Shown: positions 40,301 through 45,514 of the stretch, in pieces
Layout: every line of letters begins with the position of its first letter
Numbering within the stretch: position 1 is the stretch's first letter
Assembly: GCA_947474995.1 (NCBI GenBank)
Contig: CANJNJ010000004.1
Coordinates: forward strand, 1 to 64,000
DNA length: 64,000 bases
Direction of reading: 5' to 3'
Origin: Opitutaceae bacterium
GTDB lineage: Bacteria; Verrucomicrobiota; Verrucomicrobiia; Opitutales; Opitutaceae
Position numbers and translations under genes: made by a program
Notes under the pieces: generated by a model
What the model saw: only the letters and a program-made list of their open reading frames with translations
The model's database searches: none
Told to the model about the DNA's origin: nothing

Positions 40301-41820
40301 GACGCGAACGCGACATAGGTGCCATCGGAACTGATGACCGCCTGCAGGGATCCACCATTGCCACCGGCCGTGCCGGCGGAATTGAAGGAAACCAGCGTGG
40401 TGGTACTCAACGTGCGATCGCGGAGGTAAATCTGCACGACGCCCGTCGTGGCGCTCGCCGAAAGATTTGAGGCACTCGATTCAAACACGAGATAGCGCCC
40501 GTCCGAGCTGATCGACGGCCGGAAGGAAGCGCCGTTGGACTGCGTGCCGGCCGTCGCAATGCTCTCGCGCGAGATGTCGCCGTTCTGCGTGTCGACGACG
40601 AATATATCCGAAAAGCCGTTGGTATCGTTGAGCACGAGGTTCGTCGCCTCGGACGAAAACGCGACATAGCGGCCGGCCGCACTGATAACCGGCGTGTTTG
40701 ACGCACCAGTGGCGGCAACACCTTGCTGGGAGACATTGATCCGACGTATCGTCGACGTGTTATTATCGAACAGGAAGATGTCCCGCACGCTATTCGTGTC
40801 GCCGGAAATCAGGTTCGTCGCATCAGACGCGAACACCGTATAGCGCCCGTCGGATGAAACGGACGGATTGTCGCTGTAGGCGTTGGCGCTGGCCGAGCCG
40901 GTCGTGCTGACGAGATAGGCCGTGGGAAATGCCGTGGGTTGAAGCGCGAGGCGCGAACCCGCCAAATCTCCCCAAATATTGTTTCCGTTTACGGTCGTGT
41001 CGTTCTCGATCGTCTCCGTCACGGCGCCGAGGGAGTCGATTTTCGCCAGGACGTAATAGGAGCCGGAGTAGTTGCCGGGCAAGAGTTGGCTCCAGCTGAT
41101 CGTCTGGGTCGAACTGTCGGCGTTCTTCTTCGTGCTGACATCGTGAAACGTCAGCATGAAGTCGTCGGCATCGCCGAAGGTCGCGTTCTGCGACAGCACA
41201 ACCATGATGCGAAAATAACTCGCCCCCGTGCTTGGCACCCACGGCACATTGTAAGAGCCGTTGCTCGAGGTGTTGTTGCGATACGTCAACGACATCGGCA
41301 GCACGTCGCCGCCCTTGTAATTGGTGCCCGAGGTGTAGGTGATGCTCGTGATCTGGAGGTCCGGCGTGCCGGTGACGGTGAGGACCGTGCTCGAGGCGCT
41401 CAAGACTCCCCCCGCGATGGTGCCGGAACTGGGAGCGCTCATCGTCACGACCGCGCTGTAGTTGCCTGCCTCCGTCGTCTGCGTGGGCACGGTGAATGTA
41501 TAGTTCATCGTTCCACTGCCGCCGGCACCGGCGATCGCGCCGGCCGCGGTGGCCGTACCGCTGACCGTGAAGAAGTATGCCGTGGCGGTATTGGTAAACG
41601 TAACGGAGATGCTGGCCGTTCCACCGGAGGCAAAATCGTCCGCTGGAGTCGCGGCCCCTGAATTGGTCATGGTCACCGCCAGCGTGACACTTTGATTGGG
41701 CGCCGCGGACGCCGGCGAGGCCGCCACGCCCGTCGGCGTGAGAATGGGAGCAGCAACGGAGGTAGCCGCCAAACCGAGTGCGAACGCCGCACCGAATAGA
41801 AAACGCAGCCAAGGTTTCAT
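25375..41820 (-). CDS. Giant secreted protein with PD40-like propeller and about 45 tandem Ig-like (Big_7-type) repeats
   Basis: The protein is 5,481 residues from the ATG at 41818-41820, which has a good ribosome site (GAGGTG, 8 bp upstream) and a signal peptide (MKPWLRFLFGAAFALGLAAT ending SVAA). Order of parts: a CARDB-like N-terminal region to about residue 295; a region at about 300-755 with repeated SSDGRYxxFAS blades, like TolB/PD40 propellers; 45 Ig-like repeats by hand count at about 763-5005. Each repeat is close to 94 residues with a core VQFFANGVSLGTDTTFPY and a tail TAVATDxxGNxTTS. A unique 190-residue block follows, then two related C-terminal domains each holding LVRAIGPTLG or LIRAVGPTLG. 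No LPXTG, transmembrane tail or PEP-CTERM is visible. It follows pilQ by 50 bp. An adhesive or matrix role is inferred. Confidence 0.9.
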   Translation of the reverse strand: MKPWLRFLFGAAFALGLAATSVAAPILTPTGVAASPASAAPNQSVTLAVTMTNSGAATPADDFASGGTASISVTFTNTATAYFFTVSGTATAAGAIAGAGGSGTMNYTFTVPTQTTEAGNYSAVVTMSAPSSGTIAGGVLSASSTVLTVTGTPDLQITSITYTSGTNYKGGDVLPMSLTYRNNTSSNGSYNVPWVPSTGASYFRIMVVLSQNATFGDADDFMLTFHDVSTKKNADSSTQTISWSQLLPGNYSGSYYVLAKIDSLGAVTETIENDTTVNGNNIWGDLAGSRLALQPTAFPTAYLVSTTGSASANAYSDNPSVSSDGRYTVFASDATNLISGDTNSVRDIFLFDNNTSTIRRINVSQQGVAATGASNTPVISAAGRYVAFSSEATNLVLNDTNGFSDIFVVDTQNGDISRESIATAGTQSNGASFRPSISSDGRYLVFESSASNLSASATTGVVQIYLRDRTLSTTTLVSFNSAGTAGGNGGSLQAVISSDGTYVAFASDATDLVAGDTNSLRDVFLRNLAGSSTIRVSVGVAGVQAAGGPSRQPSISSDGSYVAFASDATNLIGASDTNGVSDAFVYNRAAATTTRVSVDSSGTQGSDPTSNAVTGSKLGSFNPAISSTGRYVAFVSLDSDLAPGDTYGQYLGTGSGNSSLNTYIHDRDVNATGSFDVTISTKIASVSRFGYQTFAANASQSTAAADIYPAISGDGRWIAVPSDAEGSNGLVHGATNLTSPDANSARDVILIDRRINALPGSATLPTVSITSPGTGSTSLVNTPVTIGASATTTIGVISTVRFYVNGASVGSSTVFPYSTTWTPTAVGTYTLTALGTDSFGNVGASSSVSVTINASPSVSITGPVGGTLVPVNSLTTISASASASTPGATISSVQFFANGVSIGTDTTAPYTASWTPTSSGTYSLTAIATDSASVTATSTAVSVPAGTAPSVSITSPANAATVSVNATQTVLATASSATGVVASVQFFANGTSIGTDSVYPYTASWTPATPGTYSLTAVATDNVGNATTSSANSVTVSATAVTPTISITSPAASAAVALNATTTITVSAASPLGTPTSVQFFAGATLIGTSTTSPFSLAWTPTSAGAVTLTATVTDPIGTTATSAGVAVTVGTGPVVAITAPSAGNIAVNTTNTILATATSAAGNIATVQFFANSVSIGTASTFPYSVSWTPTSAGSYSLTARATDLAGNISTSAGVAITVTTSLAPTVAISSPTAGSTVPINVATTLTATTSTPVGSITSVQYLDGGTPIGTSTTSPFSLAWTPATAGAVSLTATVTNSLGTQTTSAAVAVTVGTGPVVSITSPGASTITVNAPTTILATATSAASTVASVQFKVNGVAINTVSTFPYTTSWTPTVAGSYLLTALATDAAGNQTTSSSVALTVSGSVAPTVSITAPAAAATLPINVATTLTVSAASPVGSVSSVQYFAGATLIGTSTTSPFSLSWTPTTAGAVSLTATVTNNIGTSATSAAVSVNVGTAPTVTITGPGSSTAVPVNTAQTVTAVASGSAPIATVQFFANGVALGADTAFPYAASWTPTATGSYALTALATDTSGNQTTSATVTVTVSSPTPGLPSISVVTPPTGTTFTVNQPVVLSAIASDPDGTVSLVEFLDGTLVVGSKATAPYFTTYTPTTTGAHSFTAVVTDNAGNRVTSAASAVTVAAASGVAPTVALTFNNPAVDSGSTTTIDPAAAVDVRVGSTLILAATGVSQAGTITSVQFFVNGTNIATDAASPFYTTTTLSTLGQVVITARVTDSLGNSVFTVPLFINGKASTTASAGTVTLISPVNGATYSVGENIVFNATHNFGTDTPPKIDFYLNGVQATTVAGSPYQFIRSLTRSGTYDVHAVLRTGTISTVSSLGQITVTSNTAPTVSLTSPTNASTTAIGTAITIDASASDSDGTIQSVQFFANGSLIATDTSFPYGTTFNPAATGAYVLRAIATDNAGNQTLSAAVNVTVSAGAVPTVSVTAPLTASTVAFGSTVPVTATATSNVTGATIASVQFFSNGVSLGTDTTFPYSTTFTPAATGGYAISALAIDTVGNQATSSTVNITVNTNVAPSVSITVPLASPPAANIGVGAATAVTANASDTDGTITSVQFFVSRTGATTPVSIGTVTTAPFTSASITWTPTIADTYTLTAVATDNLGATTTSANRVVTVTGGNAPTVSLSVPSSVAVNSNANITATAAAVASGATIASVQFFANGVSLGADTTYPYAVTFAPVATGSYAITALATDTAGNQTLTAATTVAVATNAQPTVTVSATAASGVGVANVVTATPADSDGTIASVQFFVSNAGATPVALGTVTASPYTVSWTPVIAGSYSLTAIATDNLGAAVTSAAFVVTVSGGNSPTGVAITSPTTGSTSAVSTPVSLTVTATAAGTATIASVQFFANGVSLGTDTTFPYAATFTPTATGTYSLTALATDTAGNQTLSTVVSLTVNATGGTTPTVSITAPSNAAVIVVGTTNAFTANAIANAAGATIANVQFFANNVSLGTDTTVPYSATFSPTAIGAYTLTATATDTAGNQATTTITVTVNDPPSVSITAPAASASVPTGSATMVSATASDSNGTVAQVQFFANGVSIGTDLTSPFSVLWTPTTSGPVSLTAVATDNLGTTTTSSAVAVTVTNAAPVVSVTLPAPAAVLTVGSVAAVNATATDADGSVASVQFFVSFNGGTATSLGTDTTSPYAATLTPTATGSYAISAVATDNLGATTTSAVVTVTAAGGTAPTVSIGSPSNLATIAVGSANTVTATASANAAGATIASVQFFANGVSLGTDTTFPYSATFTPTATGTFVLTAVAADTAGNQATSSTVTVTVSANAAPTVAITAPATLSTIAVNSVNTITATATAVAPATIASVQFFANGVSLGTDNTFPFTAPWTPVTTGSYTLTAVATDTTGIQTTSAPVSITVSAGTAPAVSITSPASAAVIPVNTTQTISATATAVSPATIASVQFFANGVSLGTDNTFPYTATWSPVSLGAFSLTAVATDTAGNITTSTAVGVTVTAGTAPTVSITSPANLATISFGTTPTIVANAAATAPATIASVQFFANGVSLGNLTTFPYQVVWNPPATGAYSLTAVATDTIGNQTTSAVISVTVAANVAPAISITAPANLATVGVGVATAITATATDSDGTVSNVQFFVNGTALGAPDTTSPYSASFTPTIGGAYTLTAVATDNLGAQTTSAAISITASGGNAPSVSITAPVTGTNVAVASTNNLAATATSVVGTIASVQFFANGVSLGTDTTFPYTGTWTPVANGTYSLTALATDTSGNQTVSAAVTITVGANALPTVTVTAPANLASVGVGSVNVVTATAGDADGTVASVQFFANGVSLGTDTTSPYSVSWTPTVAGSYAITAVATDNLGATTTSATNTVTVTAGNAPTVTVVAPANGSTIAVNSAQTIIATANAVGTATIASVQFFANGVSLGTDTTFPYTAPWTPVAIGTYAITAIAIDSAGNQATSSSSSITVAAVGAGGAPTVALSSPNSGATYVVGQQIAMGATVGLGSSFITSVQFYVNGVAIGGGSTAPGGQGSAPFFTGSWTPAAPDTYVFTAVVTDASGIQTTSAPISVTVISAPVPTVVIASPSNASSLPVNVAQTVTANVAVTNASVLRVQFFANNVSLGTVTSFPYSVPWTPTSTGSYSIFAVVTNSVGTTVTSAPVVYTVAAGSAPTVSITSPGSVNVGFPQNIIATAAATQVGAVIQSVQFFVNGVALSTDTTFPFTASWTPIVTGTYSLTAVAIDTLGNRATSAPVSVTGNAVSPTSPSVSIVTPTTGTSVQIGTVPAPVVTITASANDPDGTIASVQFFANGISLGTVTTFPYTVFWTPVATSTPGNGYQITAIATDNGGNQTTSAAVIVNVAAAGVPVVNITAPAAASSFPVNIAVPISATAVGSFPATISSVQFFANGVSIGTDATSPYSINWTPTTAGPYTLTAVATDSGSLTGSSGGVSVTVTAGTPPVVAVTNPVAGGSITVNSAQTFSATATATAPATITSVQFIVNGASIGTDTTFPYTQAYTPAALGAYTVTAIAIDSLGNSTTSTAVAFNVVAAVGPSVTITSPAAGGAGPVGTIQTVSATAVPVAPATVTSVQFFANGVSLGTDVTAPFSVTWTPVAGGTATITAVAIDSNGTQGNATPISFTVTTPPPTLTITGPAAGATLGVNTPQLIAATASSSTGTVVKVEFFVNGVSLSTDATFPFTAPWTPATIGTFALSATATDNFGIQTQAAPVTVTVTGGNVPTVSIASPAVGSSLDVGVTQTIVASANAANGTIAKVEFLANGVSLGTDSTFPYNFAWTPAGTGAVSLTAIATDSLGNQTTSAAVDVTVAGVSLGAPSVSLVSPAAGASLPVGSATLIAASAFDSDGTIRSVEFFANNTSLGVDTVYPYNVIFTPSATGNYVLKAVAIDDGGNITTSATVRITVSGGTAPSVAISAPANSTTLGVNAPVTINAAATSSTGFITSVQFFLNGAALSTDSAFPYAAAWAPNALGTYTLGARATDNLGNITDSAPVTVTVGASAAPTVSVTNPTNGSSYTVGANLNLTANAADSDGSITQVQFFVNGVPQGAIDTVSPYTATWSPGSVGNYVLTAQATDNSGNVSTSAPVTVTIGANAPPTVALTSPAAGSYSLGNQVLISATANDADGAIVSVQFFTNGLSLGAATSAPYNVSWRPTLAGTFSLTAVATDNVGNVTTSTPIVVAITGSAAPAVTITNPIATTLYSVGNLIPIAATSSGGNGPTAQMQFFVNGVGVGTDITSPYSAQFTPNAPGTYSFLAIATDSAGLSSSSAAAISITVRGNNAPAVSLTSPPNGTLVNGGSVVNLTAIATDTDGTIASVRFMANGNVVGTASGLPYSAAWVPSAAGNYTVLAQATDDSGNVTNSTAITVTVVSNRAPTVTMTGPSNGTAVRVGSGANLTATATDADGTIASVQFFANGLAVGAPKNTAPYSAQWTPGAEGIYRVTAIAIDNSGAATTSAAITVLAVLPGAGGADIVYNGSYAAPGESGRFSAINVRGKSATFIGFTSTGANRIYFFPSLPLDAGGGFIQVDSVGKAQISGTASDTGISGSMDAGRATFIGPLSFSSASTVASGLYSGNFSGRADSLFVAIVGPDGSITIYTSDGTFRDAGNGTLGTTGNFTITTQAGNRYTGRADPATGFLTGTLTGGPGGTFIAAVSSGVSFSDGFLRNLSTRAEVGVGDRILVAGFTISGDSPKQVLVRAIGPTLGAFGVTGVLADPQLRLSGSGLVFTNDNWGGGSALADASAVAGGFPLAASSRDAALLVQLAPGSYVAEVTGVNNTTGVALLELYDLDTLQPFSANKLTNVATRGFVGAGAQNQLSAGFTVSGNTAKKLLIRAVGPTLGGAPFNFPGTLSDPLLRVTRADDGVVIRENDNWEQGNDTSLLNSAAVSVGAFPLNGGSKDAAVLMNLPPGRYNAQVVAPGSATGVALIEVYEVP
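26800..39530. repeat. Coding tandem array of about 45 Ig-domain units, roughly 280 bp each
   Basis: Each unit re-uses nearly the same DNA words, for example GCGAAGAACTGCACACT (reading plus) for the FFANG core and a GTATAGGGGAA-like segment for the FPY core. The blocks between about 31.4 and 35.8 kb look the most alike, while the units near 36.2-36.8 kb are divergent. The array can support recombination and is a site where short-read assembly may collapse or expand copies. Confidence 0.85.
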
Positions 41821-41870
41821 TTTGACACCTCGTGTTTGAAAGCGGGCAGGCAGAGTGGGCGAAGGAATGC

Positions 41871-43778
41871 TCATTTCTTCTCCTCAGGAATCAACTTGCG
41901 GAAGATTGAAGTCTTCGCGGGGCCTTTTTCGTTAGAATTTAACTCGCCGGGCTTCGCATCCGACGGGAGGAAGGGATTGGAACCGTCCCGGAACCCCGGA
42001 AGGTCTTCGCGCTTCATGTTCAGTTGCTTCACGCGACTCGAATCGAACACCTGTTCCACCGCCGCGCCCTCCGCACTGATCGTCTTGGCCGTGATGAAGA
42101 TAATCAGGTTGGTTTGCTCGATCCGCTTGCCTTCGGACCGAAAGAGCCGGCCGAGCAGTGGAATCGAGCCGAGCACCGGCACTTTGTTGTCGGCGTTACT
42201 CGACGAACTCGTGAGCAGCCCGCCGATACCCATCGTGAATCCGTCCTTCAGCGATACCTGCGTCAGGGCCTTCCGCGTGTCGATGATCGGGATGGCGTTG
42301 CCGTTAAACGTCACGCTGTTCAGCGACTGACTGACTTCCGGGCTGACCGTCAGCTTGATAAAACCCCGGGAGTTTACCTGCGGGGTTACTTTGAGAATCA
42401 CGCCGATCGGCTTGAAGTCGAAGCCGTTGACCTCGAGGTTGCCCGTCTGCTGGTTGTACTGATACCGGGGAATCGGACGTTCCTGACCGACGTTGATGGT
42501 CGCCTCGGTGTTGTTGAGGGTGACAATCGTAGGGTTGGAGACAATCTTGACGCTGTTCTGAGTCTGGAGCGCGCTTAGTACCAGCGCGAATTGATCCGCG
42601 GAAAACACGGCGGTCATGCCGCGGCTCGTGGCACCGGTGTTGGCGATTGTATTGAGCAGATTAAGCGCGTTGGTCGCCGTGTTCGTCACCGCGTTGTTCA
42701 CCCCATTTGTGATTGCGTTATTTGTGCCATTGGCGCCGGTCGTCGACGAGTTGGTGTCAAGGCTGCCGTTGTTGCTGGTGGTTGACGTGGAGGTAGGCGT
42801 GCCGTTGTTCGAGGTGACCGTACCGGTATTGGACGCACCATTGGACTGCGTGGTGCTTACCTGATTATTGGTTGTCGCCGTGGTTCCGTTGGTATTGGTC
42901 CCCGTGGTGCCGTTCGTGGTCGAACCGGTCGTGCCATTCGATCTGTTGCTGCCGTCGTTAGCCGTCTGGCCGCGGGTGCGGTCGAAGTTCCCGTTGAATG
43001 GCCCGGCGGCCACCTTGTAGTTCGCCAGCGAGGCCCAATTCACCCCGATGTTCTTCACGTCGCTGTCGGTGACTTCGACGAACTTGGTCTCGATCATGAC
43101 CTGGTCCGTCGCGCGATCGAGCGTCTCGATAATCGGTCGAATGCGGTTCATCCGCGACGGCCGCTCGGTGATGACGAGGGCATTGCTGCGGGCATCGACC
43201 ACAATTTTGCCGCCCGCGGCCGCATCCACCAGCGTCGTAATGGTGGGAAGAATATCCGCCGCCCGCGCGTAGTTGATCAGAAAAACTTCCGTCGAGACCG
43301 GTTCCTGCGTGAGGCTTTCGTTGCTGACGATTTTGATGATATTGCCGTCCTCGATGTAGGTGTAGTTCACGGGACTGAGCACGGTCTGGAAAATTTGCCG
43401 CCACGTGACATCGCGCAACTTGACCGTGGTCTTGCCCTGCAAGGCGTCGGGCATGGCTAGATTCAATTCAAAGAGATCGGCCACGTTGCGGAGAATGCTG
43501 CGAATATCCTCATCCGGGAAATCGACCGAAAGCGTGTCCCGACCCGCGGCATCCTTGCTCTTAATTGCCGCGGCAGCAGCCTTGGCCGCCTCATCACTCT
43601 TGGCGGCCGCATCGGCCGCCGCGGGCTTGTCGGCCAATCCAGCGTCACCCGGCACGGGCGTGGGGGAACCGGGCGCCACAACCGCGGGCGCCGCGGGCTG
43701 CTGCGCGAAGGCGCCCACGCCGGTGACGGCGGCTAGCATCGCGAAAACAACAATCGGCAGGGGCGAGCGAGTTCTCAT
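41871..43778 (-). CDS. pilQ: Type IV pilus secretin PilQ-like (GspD/PulD superfamily)
   Basis: The protein is 635 residues from the ATG at 43776-43778, preceded by GAGGTAAA; the frame runs further upstream but overlaps pilP. It has a signal peptide (MRTRSPLPIVVFAMLAAVTG...AFA), an Ala/Pro-rich linker, a secretin N-domain at about 83-150 (SVDFPDEDIRSILRNVADLF) and a second N-domain to about 265. An Asn/Thr/Gly-rich low-complexity insert follows at about 270-380. The secretin domain at about 385-590 contains VPVLGSIPLLGRLF and TNLIIFITAKTI. It forms the outer-membrane ring through which the pilus passes. AMIN domains of classic PilQ are not seen. Gene order pilM-N-O-P-Q supports the pilus rather than type II secretion assignment. 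Confidence 0.87.
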   Translation of the reverse strand: MRTRSPLPIVVFAMLAAVTGVGAFAQQPAAPAVVAPGSPTPVPGDAGLADKPAAADAAAKSDEAAKAAAAAIKSKDAAGRDTLSVDFPDEDIRSILRNVADLFELNLAMPDALQGKTTVKLRDVTWRQIFQTVLSPVNYTYIEDGNIIKIVSNESLTQEPVSTEVFLINYARAADILPTITTLVDAAAGGKIVVDARSNALVITERPSRMNRIRPIIETLDRATDQVMIETKFVEVTDSDVKNIGVNWASLANYKVAAGPFNGNFDRTRGQTANDGSNRSNGTTGSTTNGTTGTNTNGTTATTNNQVSTTQSNGASNTGTVTSNNGTPTSTSTTSNNGSLDTNSSTTGANGTNNAITNGVNNAVTNTATNALNLLNTIANTGATSRGMTAVFSADQFALVLSALQTQNSVKIVSNPTIVTLNNTEATINVGQERPIPRYQYNQQTGNLEVNGFDFKPIGVILKVTPQVNSRGFIKLTVSPEVSQSLNSVTFNGNAIPIIDTRKALTQVSLKDGFTMGIGGLLTSSSSNADNKVPVLGSIPLLGRLFRSEGKRIEQTNLIIFITAKTISAEGAAVEQVFDSSRVKQLNMKREDLPGFRDGSNPFLPSDAKPGELNSNEKGPAKTSIFRKLIPEEKK

Positions 43779-43779
43779 T

Positions 43780-44343
43780 TTACCTCGTGGGTCTAATCGG
43801 ACGGGTGATTTCTTCACCGCGATAGCGCAGGGTGAAGGTGGTACGGTCGATGGCGACGAGCTCGAGCTCGTAGTCCTGATTATTATAGGTGACGCCAAAT
43901 TTAGTGCCGACCTCGAAACGGTTGGTGCCGATGATCAGCCGGGGCCTGCCGCCGAGCGTGATAGAGCCCGAGGGCTTGAGCAAACCGCCGAGCACCTCGA
44001 GCGTTTCGCGGTCGCCGACCGGGCCGGCGGGTTGAGCCGGCGCGGCCGTGGGACCGGATGCCCCTGGCCCGCCTGCGGCGGTTCGCGGACCGGCTGGAAC
44101 CGCGGCTTTGACCTCGTCGGGATCCGGCTGTTCAAAACCAGGGGGATTAAATGGCTGCGGCAGTTCGGCCGGCAAGGGCGCGGGGGCCGGCGGCCGCGTC
44201 AAGCGTTCGGCGACTTCAACCGTCGCCTGCCGTCTGGCCGGAGGGACCAAATCGGACGTCACCGCTGCCGCGGCGGCGGAAAACGCTTGGGCCACCGGAA
44301 GAAAAACCGCGGCACCCGCGAGAAGGAAGAAGCGCGAGTTCAT
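43780..44343 (-). CDS. pilP: PilP-like periplasmic protein of the pilus platform
   Basis: The 187-residue protein has a signal peptide (MNSRFFLLAGAAVFLPVAQA), a Pro/Ala-rich linker and a small C-terminal beta domain (RLIIGTNRFEVGTKFGVTYN ... YRGEEITRPIR). Length, position between pilO and pilQ and this layout fit PilP, which bridges the PilNO complex to the secretin, but direct motif similarity is weak. Its TAA ends one base before the pilQ ATG and its start overlaps the pilO stop by 4 bp, so translation is coupled. Confidence 0.62.
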   Translation of the reverse strand: MNSRFFLLAGAAVFLPVAQAFSAAAAAVTSDLVPPARRQATVEVAERLTRPPAPAPLPAELPQPFNPPGFEQPDPDEVKAAVPAGPRTAAGGPGASGPTAAPAQPAGPVGDRETLEVLGGLLKPSGSITLGGRPRLIIGTNRFEVGTKFGVTYNNQDYELELVAIDRTTFTLRYRGEEITRPIRPTR

Positions 44344-44897
44344 GGCAGACCGAGCAGTTCAAGCGTGATGGTTAGAGTGAGCAGGCCGCTGCGGCCAGTG
44401 CCCGTGGTGCCGCAGGTCGCACTCGTCACGCGGCAAAAATGTGCGCCACTTTCCAGCCGATGAAGAAATTCAATCATCTGGGACAGGTTGCCCTGCACCG
44501 AGACCGTAAACCCGACCGGATTAAAACTTGGTTTGGTCCCCTTGGGTGCGGCGACCAGCGAACCCTGGCGAAAATCGATCAACTTGGCCCCGGATTCGTT
44601 CTCGAGCTTGTAGAAATATTGGCTGTTCACCCCGAGCTGCCCGGCGTGGACGATGCGTGAGTCGATTTCCTTGCTCGCGGCCACCAGCACGTCGAGTTGC
44701 TCCTTCAATTGGGCGGCATTCTTGATGTTGGCCGCGTACCGCGCCGCTTCCGCGGACTTCTGCGCCAGCGCCGCTTCGGCATCCGGAATTTCACTGCTCC
44801 GGAAATAGATGCCGGCGCCCAGGATGAGACAGAGCAGGCCACACCCGACGCTGATGGGGTTTTTCTTGATGAACGCGAGCAGCTCGGCGGTGTTCAT
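44340..44897 (-). CDS. pilO: PilO-like inner-membrane pilus assembly protein
   Basis: The 185-residue protein has one N-terminal membrane helix (ISVGCGLLCLILGAGIYF), a coiled coil of Ala/Glu/Lys-rich repeats and a C-terminal alpha/beta domain with GFTVSVQGNLSQMIEFLHRL. That last phrase is characteristic of the PilO/GspM ferredoxin-like fold. It is expected to pair with PilN in the inner-membrane platform. The 4-bp overlaps on both sides indicate a tightly coupled operon. Confidence 0.75.
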   Translation of the reverse strand: MNTAELLAFIKKNPISVGCGLLCLILGAGIYFRSSEIPDAEAALAQKSAEAARYAANIKNAAQLKEQLDVLVAASKEIDSRIVHAGQLGVNSQYFYKLENESGAKLIDFRQGSLVAAPKGTKPSFNPVGFTVSVQGNLSQMIEFLHRLESGAHFCRVTSATCGTTGTGRSGLLTLTITLELLGLP

Positions 44898-45514
44898 TTC
44901 TTGGCCCCTTTCATGCGCAGGGTAATTTCCACCGCGAGCCGGCCCGAGGCCGGATTGCGCGTGATATTGGTCATTTCCGCCGGCTCGAAACGCTGGAGCA
45001 GCGGCTTGTCCGTCTTCAACAACTCGAGATAGGAGTTGGCGTAGCCCGCCGCCGCATCCGGCGTGCCGCGCACCGCGAGCCGGAGCACGAGACCGGCGTC
45101 CCGCAGATCGATGCTGTCGATCGCAATGTTGGAGGGTAATCCCTGTCCGAGGTGGAGAATCAGATCCGAAACCACCGCCCGGGACTTCACGAACGCATCA
45201 ACCTCGTTGATCTTCGCTTCTTCCGCCTGAAATTTCTTGAACAGCACGACCGACTGATCGCTCGGGGGCTTGTCCCGCTTAATCTGGCGATCGGCCTCGG
45301 CGACCTGACCGCGAAAGACGTGGAGCTGCCATTCCTGAAAACCAAAATAGATCACCAGCGCGATCGCCGCGAAAATCGCGGCGCCGTTGATGAAGAACGC
45401 CGTGCGCACCACCTTGATATCCGGCAACTTTTCATAGTTGCGGAAATTCGGGTGCCAGGGCGCCGCCTGGAGCGCGGCCGCCGCATCACTTTTTTTCTTC
45501 AGCAGGGACAGCAT
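44894..45514 (-). CDS. pilN: PilN-like inner-membrane pilus assembly protein
   Basis: The 206-residue protein has a short cytoplasmic N-terminus with PWHPNFRNYEKLPDIKVVRT, then a membrane helix (AAIFAAIALVIYFGFQEW). A coiled coil and a periplasmic domain ending in AVEITLRMKGAKK follow. Topology and order match PilN, although the N-terminal INLLP motif that binds PilM is not obvious. The gene overlaps the end of pilM by 29 bp. Confidence 0.72.
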   Translation of the reverse strand: MLSLLKKKSDAAAALQAAPWHPNFRNYEKLPDIKVVRTAFFINGAAIFAAIALVIYFGFQEWQLHVFRGQVAEADRQIKRDKPPSDQSVVLFKKFQAEEAKINEVDAFVKSRAVVSDLILHLGQGLPSNIAIDSIDLRDAGLVLRLAVRGTPDAAAGYANSYLELLKTDKPLLQRFEPAEMTNITRNPASGRLAVEITLRMKGAKK

